From: a virus
Direction: 5' to 3' (one strand)
Length of the DNA stretch: 42,224 nucleotides
IMG/VR virus record: IMGVR_UViG_3300025652_000153
Span: 1-42,224 of that record
The position numbers and the translations under genes were made by a program. Positions 39,062 to 42,224 of this stretch are shown here, one piece after another (position 1 is the stretch's first letter; the number at the start of each line of letters is the position of its first letter). Under the pieces are notes generated by a model. It had not been told where the DNA came from. It made no database searches and saw nothing but the letters and a program-made list of their open reading frames with translations.

Positions 39062-40038
39062 ATAACGCAGCAGAACAAGAAGTAGAATTTGAAGAAGAAA
39101 CAGTAGCAGAAGCTATTGAATCTTCAAAAGGAAAACCAGATCAGGAAGATGATGGCTTTGAAATAGAAGTTGTTGATGACACTCCTGAGCAAGATAAGGG
39201 AAAACCCAGAAGGGCTGAGGGCAGTGAGCCACAGATTCCTAACGATGAAGAAATAGAAAATTATAATGAGAATGTTCAAAAAAGAATTAAGCAATTAAAA
39301 TATGAATTTCATGAGGAAAGAAGAGCAAAGGAAGAAGCTGCTCGACTCCAGGATGAGGCTTTGCGTTACGCAGAGCAAATCAAACAGGAGAACGATAATC
39401 TCAAAAGAACCATCAATGATGGTGAGGTAGTTCTGGTTAATCAAGCTAAAAGTAGAGTGGATGCTCAGTTAGAAAAAGCTGAGGCTGCTTACAAATCAGC
39501 TTATGAAACAGGAGATCCTGATGCTTTGATAGAAGCTCAGAAATCTATTGCAAAGCTAAGTGTAGAAAAAGATAAGTATGATTCATATAGACCTAAGCCT
39601 GCACCCAAGCCTGCACCACAACCTCAGTACCAACAACAAGCTGAACAGCCACCAAAACCTAGTCAGATGGGTATTGAATGGGCTAATAAAAACTCTTGGT
39701 TTGGGCCTCACAGTACTGGGTATGATCCTGAGATGACAGGATATGCTTATGGCGTTCATGAAAAACTTATTAGAAGTGGTATTGCGCCAGACACTGAAGC
39801 GTACTATAATCAAATCGATGATGCTATGAGAAGCGTCTTCCCGAATAAGTTTGACGATGGGTCTTTTGAGGAGTTAGCACCCCAACGTCAGGCGGGCAAC
39901 GTGGTTGCCCCTGCTGCTAGAAGCGGCAAAAGACCACGCAAAGTGCAACTGACCTCAACGCAGGTTTCTCTCGCCAAGAGACTTGGTCTGTCAAATGAAC
40001 AATATGCGGCGCAATTAATGAAGGAAGTGAAATCATGA
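39058..40038 (+). CDS. Scaffolding protein (probable)
   Basis: 326 residues. A very acidic N-terminus, a long charged coiled coil (about residues 68-175, including VQKRIKQLKYEFHEERRAKE), then a Pro/Gln-rich hinge (PKPAPKPAPQPQYQQQ), and a basic C-terminus (GKRPRKVQLTSTQVSLAKRL). This order, acidic/coiled coil/hinge/basic helix, is characteristic of phage scaffolds, whose C-terminus binds the capsid protein. Located three genes before the major capsid protein. Overlaps neighbours by ATGA on both sides. Confidence 0.75.
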   Translation: MNNAAEQEVEFEEETVAEAIESSKGKPDQEDDGFEIEVVDDTPEQDKGKPRRAEGSEPQIPNDEEIENYNENVQKRIKQLKYEFHEERRAKEEAARLQDEALRYAEQIKQENDNLKRTINDGEVVLVNQAKSRVDAQLEKAEAAYKSAYETGDPDALIEAQKSIAKLSVEKDKYDSYRPKPAPKPAPQPQYQQQAEQPPKPSQMGIEWANKNSWFGPHSTGYDPEMTGYAYGVHEKLIRSGIAPDTEAYYNQIDDAMRSVFPNKFDDGSFEELAPQRQAGNVVAPAARSGKRPRKVQLTSTQVSLAKRLGLSNEQYAAQLMKEVKS

Positions 40039-40478
40039 CGAACCGAAACTCACGCAACACAGAGACTCGTGAAGAGTCAAAACGTAAGGTGTCGTGGACG
40101 AGACCTTCGTTGTTACCAACCCCCGAACCCAAAGATGGTATTGAATACCGTTGGATTCGCACATCAACACTTGGGAACAGTGACAATACGAATGTATCTT
40201 CCAGATTTCGTGAGGGATGGACACCTGTTCGGAAAGAGGAACACCCAAACCTTCAAGTTGTGTCTGATATCGATTCTCGATTTACAGACAATATTGAGGT
40301 CGGTGGATTGCTGCTATGTCAGAATACTACCGAAAATGTGCAAGCTAGACGTGATGCACAGCTCCTACAGGCAGAAAGCCAAATGGATGCTGTGGATAAC
40401 AGCTACTTGCGTAACTCAGACCCTCGTATGCCAGTTCTGAAACCAGAGCGAAGCACACGGAACTCGTTTGGCAAGTGA
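40035..40478 (+). CDS. Head-region protein, unknown
   Basis: 147 residues. The N-terminus is charged and disordered, followed by KVSWTRPSLLPTPEPKDGIE and RWIRTSTLGNSDNTNVSSRF, a beta-rich part with EGWTPVRKEEHPNL, and a helical region ENVQARRDAQLLQAESQMD. The FREGW-(T/V)-P-V motif is familiar from a widespread phage protein near scaffold genes (recalled, unnamed). Starts by ATGA overlap with the scaffold. Possibly a minor head or scaffold-associated protein. Confidence 0.65.
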   Translation: MTNRNSRNTETREESKRKVSWTRPSLLPTPEPKDGIEYRWIRTSTLGNSDNTNVSSRFREGWTPVRKEEHPNLQVVSDIDSRFTDNIEVGGLLLCQNTTENVQARRDAQLLQAESQMDAVDNSYLRNSDPRMPVLKPERSTRNSFGK

Positions 40479-40526
40479 CTCGAAAGGGTAGCTTGTCGTA
40501 ATTTTAAACTTTTAGGAGTATGAGAC

Positions 40527-41138
40527 ATGGCTACTACAGCAGCTCCCTACGGTCTACGTCCGATCAGACGATCAGATGGAATGCCGTATGCAGGTTCTAC
40601 GAACCAATATCTCATCGATCCCGCAGGTGAAGGTACAAACCTATTTTATGGTCAAGCCGTCATCATTGGGGCAGATGGGTACATTGCGTTGGCTACAGGT
40701 TCAGGTGCAGACCTAACCTCCAATAGCATATCAGGCACTTCAGGCGTTGGCGCAATAGGCGTTTTCGTTGGTTGTGAATACGTTAACTCTTCAGGTCAAC
40801 TGATACAAGATCAGCATTATCCAACTGGTACATCCAACGGTGATGCTATTAAAGCCTATGTGATTGATGATCCAAATGTATTATTCCAAGCACAGCTTGA
40901 TGGTGCAGGTGCTCAAACAATCATTGGCACAAACACATTCTTTGCGGCAGTACAGTCTACTTCGACAGGTTCTACCTCGACAGGTAACTCTACATCTGCA
41001 TTGGATGCTACTGTAAAAACGGCTGCGGCAGCATTCCGCATCGTTTCTCATGTGTCACCTGCTAGTGATGCGTTTCCAGATGTACTTGTAAAGTTCAATC
41101 CAGGCGCTCACCAGATGACAAATAACGTTGGCTTATAA
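40527..41138 (+). CDS. Head decoration/structural protein
   Basis: 203 residues, strong AGGAG ribosome-binding site. The opening ATTAAPYGLRPIRRSDGMPY is a recurrent N-terminus of structural proteins encoded just before the capsid gene. The rest is beta-rich with many Gly/Ser/Thr residues and a STSTGSTSTGNSTS loop, ending in VLVKFNPGAHQM. A surface decoration or capsid-stabilising protein is the best reading. It stands 12 bases ahead of the major capsid gene and would be made in similar amounts. Confidence 0.7.
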   Translation: MATTAAPYGLRPIRRSDGMPYAGSTNQYLIDPAGEGTNLFYGQAVIIGADGYIALATGSGADLTSNSISGTSGVGAIGVFVGCEYVNSSGQLIQDQHYPTGTSNGDAIKAYVIDDPNVLFQAQLDGAGAQTIIGTNTFFAAVQSTSTGSTSTGNSTSALDATVKTAAAAFRIVSHVSPASDAFPDVLVKFNPGAHQMTNNVGL

Positions 41139-41150
41139 GGAGTTTAGACG

Positions 41151-42056
41151 ATGGCTATATCACGCGCACAGCTCCTCAAAGAGCTATTACCAGGACTTAA
41201 CGCATTATTCGGTTTAGAGTACGAGAAGTACGAGGGCGAACATGCAGAGGTCTATGAAACTGAGAACTCAGATCGCAGTTTTGAAGAAGAAGTGAAGTTG
41301 TCAGGATTTGGCGCTGCCCCAGTGAAAGCTGAAGGCGCATCAATATCTTACGACAATGCACAAGAATCATTCACAGCTCGTTACAACCACGAAACGGTTG
41401 CAATGGGATTTTCCATTACTGAAGAAGCAATGGAAGACAATCTGTATGATTCACTATCTGCTCGTTATACCAAAGCATTAGCTAGAGGTATGGCATATAC
41501 AAAGCAGGTTAAAGCGGCATCTTTGCTTAATACAGGCTTTACTACATTCAACTCAGGGGACGGTGTAACTTTGTTTTCAACCAGTCACCCAACAGTTGAA
41601 GGTGGTTCAAACGCAAACCGTCCTGCGGTTGCGGCTGACTTGAACGAAACATCTTTAGAGCAAGCGGTTATTAATATTGCTGCGTTCACTGACGAACGTG
41701 GTTTATTGATTGCGGCACGTCCTCGTAAGTTGATCGTTCCGCCTGCATTGATGTTTGTTGCGACTCGCTTGTTGCAGACAGATCTTCGTGTCGGAACAGC
41801 AGATAACGATATTAACGCACTTAATACCAATGGCTCCATACCAGAAGGTTACCGTGTAAATCATTATCTAACTGATAACGATGCGTTCTTCTTAACCACA
41901 GATGTTCCAAACGGCATGAAGCACTTTGTGCGTACTGCTATGCAGACATCTATGGACGGAGACTTCGATACAGGAAACGTTCGCTACAAAGCGAGAGAGC
42001 GTTACTCTTTCGGTGTATCAGATCCATTAGGAATGTATGGATCTCCAGGTGCATAA
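41151..42056 (+). CDS. Major capsid protein (HK97 fold, Mu gpT-like)
   Basis: 301 residues, with AAGGAG before the ATG. AISRAQLLKELLPGLNALFG and EYEKYEGEHAEVYETENSDR resemble the N-terminal arm and E-loop of Mu gpT-type capsid proteins, followed by MGFSITEEAMEDNLYD, then LFSTSHP, and RPRKLIVPPALMFVATRLL in the P/A-domain. The C-terminus has RYKARERYSFGVSDPLGMYG, a usual ending for this family. It forms the icosahedral shell. Followed at once by a dyad that overlaps its stop, and by a terminator, as expected for a highly expressed late gene. Confidence 0.88.
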   Translation: MAISRAQLLKELLPGLNALFGLEYEKYEGEHAEVYETENSDRSFEEEVKLSGFGAAPVKAEGASISYDNAQESFTARYNHETVAMGFSITEEAMEDNLYDSLSARYTKALARGMAYTKQVKAASLLNTGFTTFNSGDGVTLFSTSHPTVEGGSNANRPAVAADLNETSLEQAVINIAAFTDERGLLIAARPRKLIVPPALMFVATRLLQTDLRVGTADNDINALNTNGSIPEGYRVNHYLTDNDAFFLTTDVPNGMKHFVRTAMQTSMDGDFDTGNVRYKARERYSFGVSDPLGMYGSPGA

Positions 42057-42069
42057 GTTCAATTGAACT
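42056..42069 (+). promoter_or_regulatory. Dispersed dyad AGTTC-N4-GAACT, copy 9
   Basis: AAGTTCAATTGAACTTTT, a perfect palindrome overlapping the last base of the capsid stop codon and located 5 bases before the terminator stem. Confidence 0.65.
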
Positions 42070-42074
42070 TTTAC

Positions 42075-42107
42075 AGGGGCGGGTTTACTCGCCCCTTTCT
42101 TTTTTCG
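42075..42107 (+). terminator. Rho-independent terminator after the capsid gene
   Basis: AGGGGCG (42075-42081) pairs with CGCCCCT (42090-42096), extended by G-C and G-T pairs around a TTTA loop, followed by TTCTTTTTT. It probably reduces transcription into the following gene, leaving the capsid as the most abundant product. Confidence 0.85.
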
Positions 42108-42181
42108 TAAGATATGTTATTGTTAATTTATCCCTGACAGCGGCATGATGCTGCTGACGTAACCCAAGACAGGAGATCAAC

Positions 42182-42224
42182 ATGGGTACTACAACTTTCT
42201 CAGGCCCGATTCGGGCAGGTAATA
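42182..42224 (+). CDS. Start of a further structural gene, cut by the window end
   Basis: AGGAG precedes ATG 42182; only 14 codons are present, reading GTTTFSGPIRAGN. An opening like this is common in small virion proteins that follow the capsid gene in marine phages (recalled). In the gap before it, GACAGCGGCATGATGCTGCTG contains an imperfect inverted repeat related to 30649-30661. Confidence 0.6.
   Translation, partial: MGTTTFSGPIRAGN

Noticed and set aside
1-42224. CRISPR array
   Set aside because: No set of direct repeats with regular spacers was seen; the only regular tandem repeats are the 12-bp coding repeat and the 10-bp A/T units.
1-42224. Complete circular genome
   Set aside because: Joining the ends does not keep the reading frame of the gene at 42182 into that at position 1, and head-closure and tail genes are missing between them.

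Overview
The window looks like most of the genome of a tailed double-stranded DNA bacteriophage. It holds a terminase pair, a large portal, scaffold, major capsid protein, lysis genes, very large internal (ejection-type) virion proteins, and a phage replication/recombination block. I see no integrase, RNA polymerase or DNA polymerase. The large portal, the run of structural proteins ending in a 2828-residue polyvalent protein, and the lack of a tail-tube, sheath or tape-measure gene suggest a short-tailed (podovirus-like) phage. The gene families resemble those of uncultivated aquatic phages. The host cannot be read from the sequence. Both ends cut genes, and the head-closure and tail genes expected between the capsid gene and position 1 are missing, so the window is not a complete genome.

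Layout: (1) 1-17155, plus strand: virion and lysis genes. These are a tail/stabilisation-protein C-terminus, small structural proteins, a membrane/holin cluster, a GH19 endolysin, and internal virion proteins ending in the giant polyvalent protein. (2) 17157-21530, minus strand: nuclease and recombination cassette. It has a PD-(D/E)XK-like protein, an AlpA-like HTH, two zinc microproteins, HNH, ParB-like, SSB-like, Sak/DUF1071 annealing protein and RecB/Cas4-like exonuclease. (3) 21603-24077, plus strand: RusA-like resolvase, primase-helicase and a 57-residue protein, closed by a strong terminator. (4) 24183-31483, minus strand: early-type accessory genes, including a MoxR-type AAA+ ATPase, a DUF2201-type metallopeptidase/VWA protein and a Fis-type HTH protein. 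(5) 31484-34400: a control region with a leftward promoter and structured leader, the plus-strand terminase small subunit, and a convergent minus-strand operon of small membrane proteins. (6) 34474 to the end, plus strand: terminase large subunit, portal, GroES-like protein, scaffold, head proteins and major capsid protein.

Regulation: the most striking feature that the genes do not explain is a dispersed dyad, AGTTC-N4-GAACT (variant right arm GCACT), flanked by A and T tracts. Eight or nine copies sit at gene junctions in both arms. A second pattern is a strong GC-rich hairpin just after the stop codon of many non-overlapping minus-strand genes, three of them built on a GCAGCC/GGCTGC stem. 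Two pure A/T tracts of about 55 bp share a 29-bp block and lie upstream of the primase-helicase and terminase large-subunit genes. Several microgenes of 25-57 codons were recovered from overlapping start/stop signals and ribosome-binding sites.

Functional logic: the exonuclease, annealing protein, SSB-like protein, resolvase and primase-helicase form a recombination-linked replication module that presumably borrows the host polymerase, or a polymerase outside the window. Terminase, portal, scaffold, GroES-like protein and capsid build and fill the head. The large internal proteins are probably injected with the DNA. The holin-like membrane proteins and GH19 enzyme lyse the cell.
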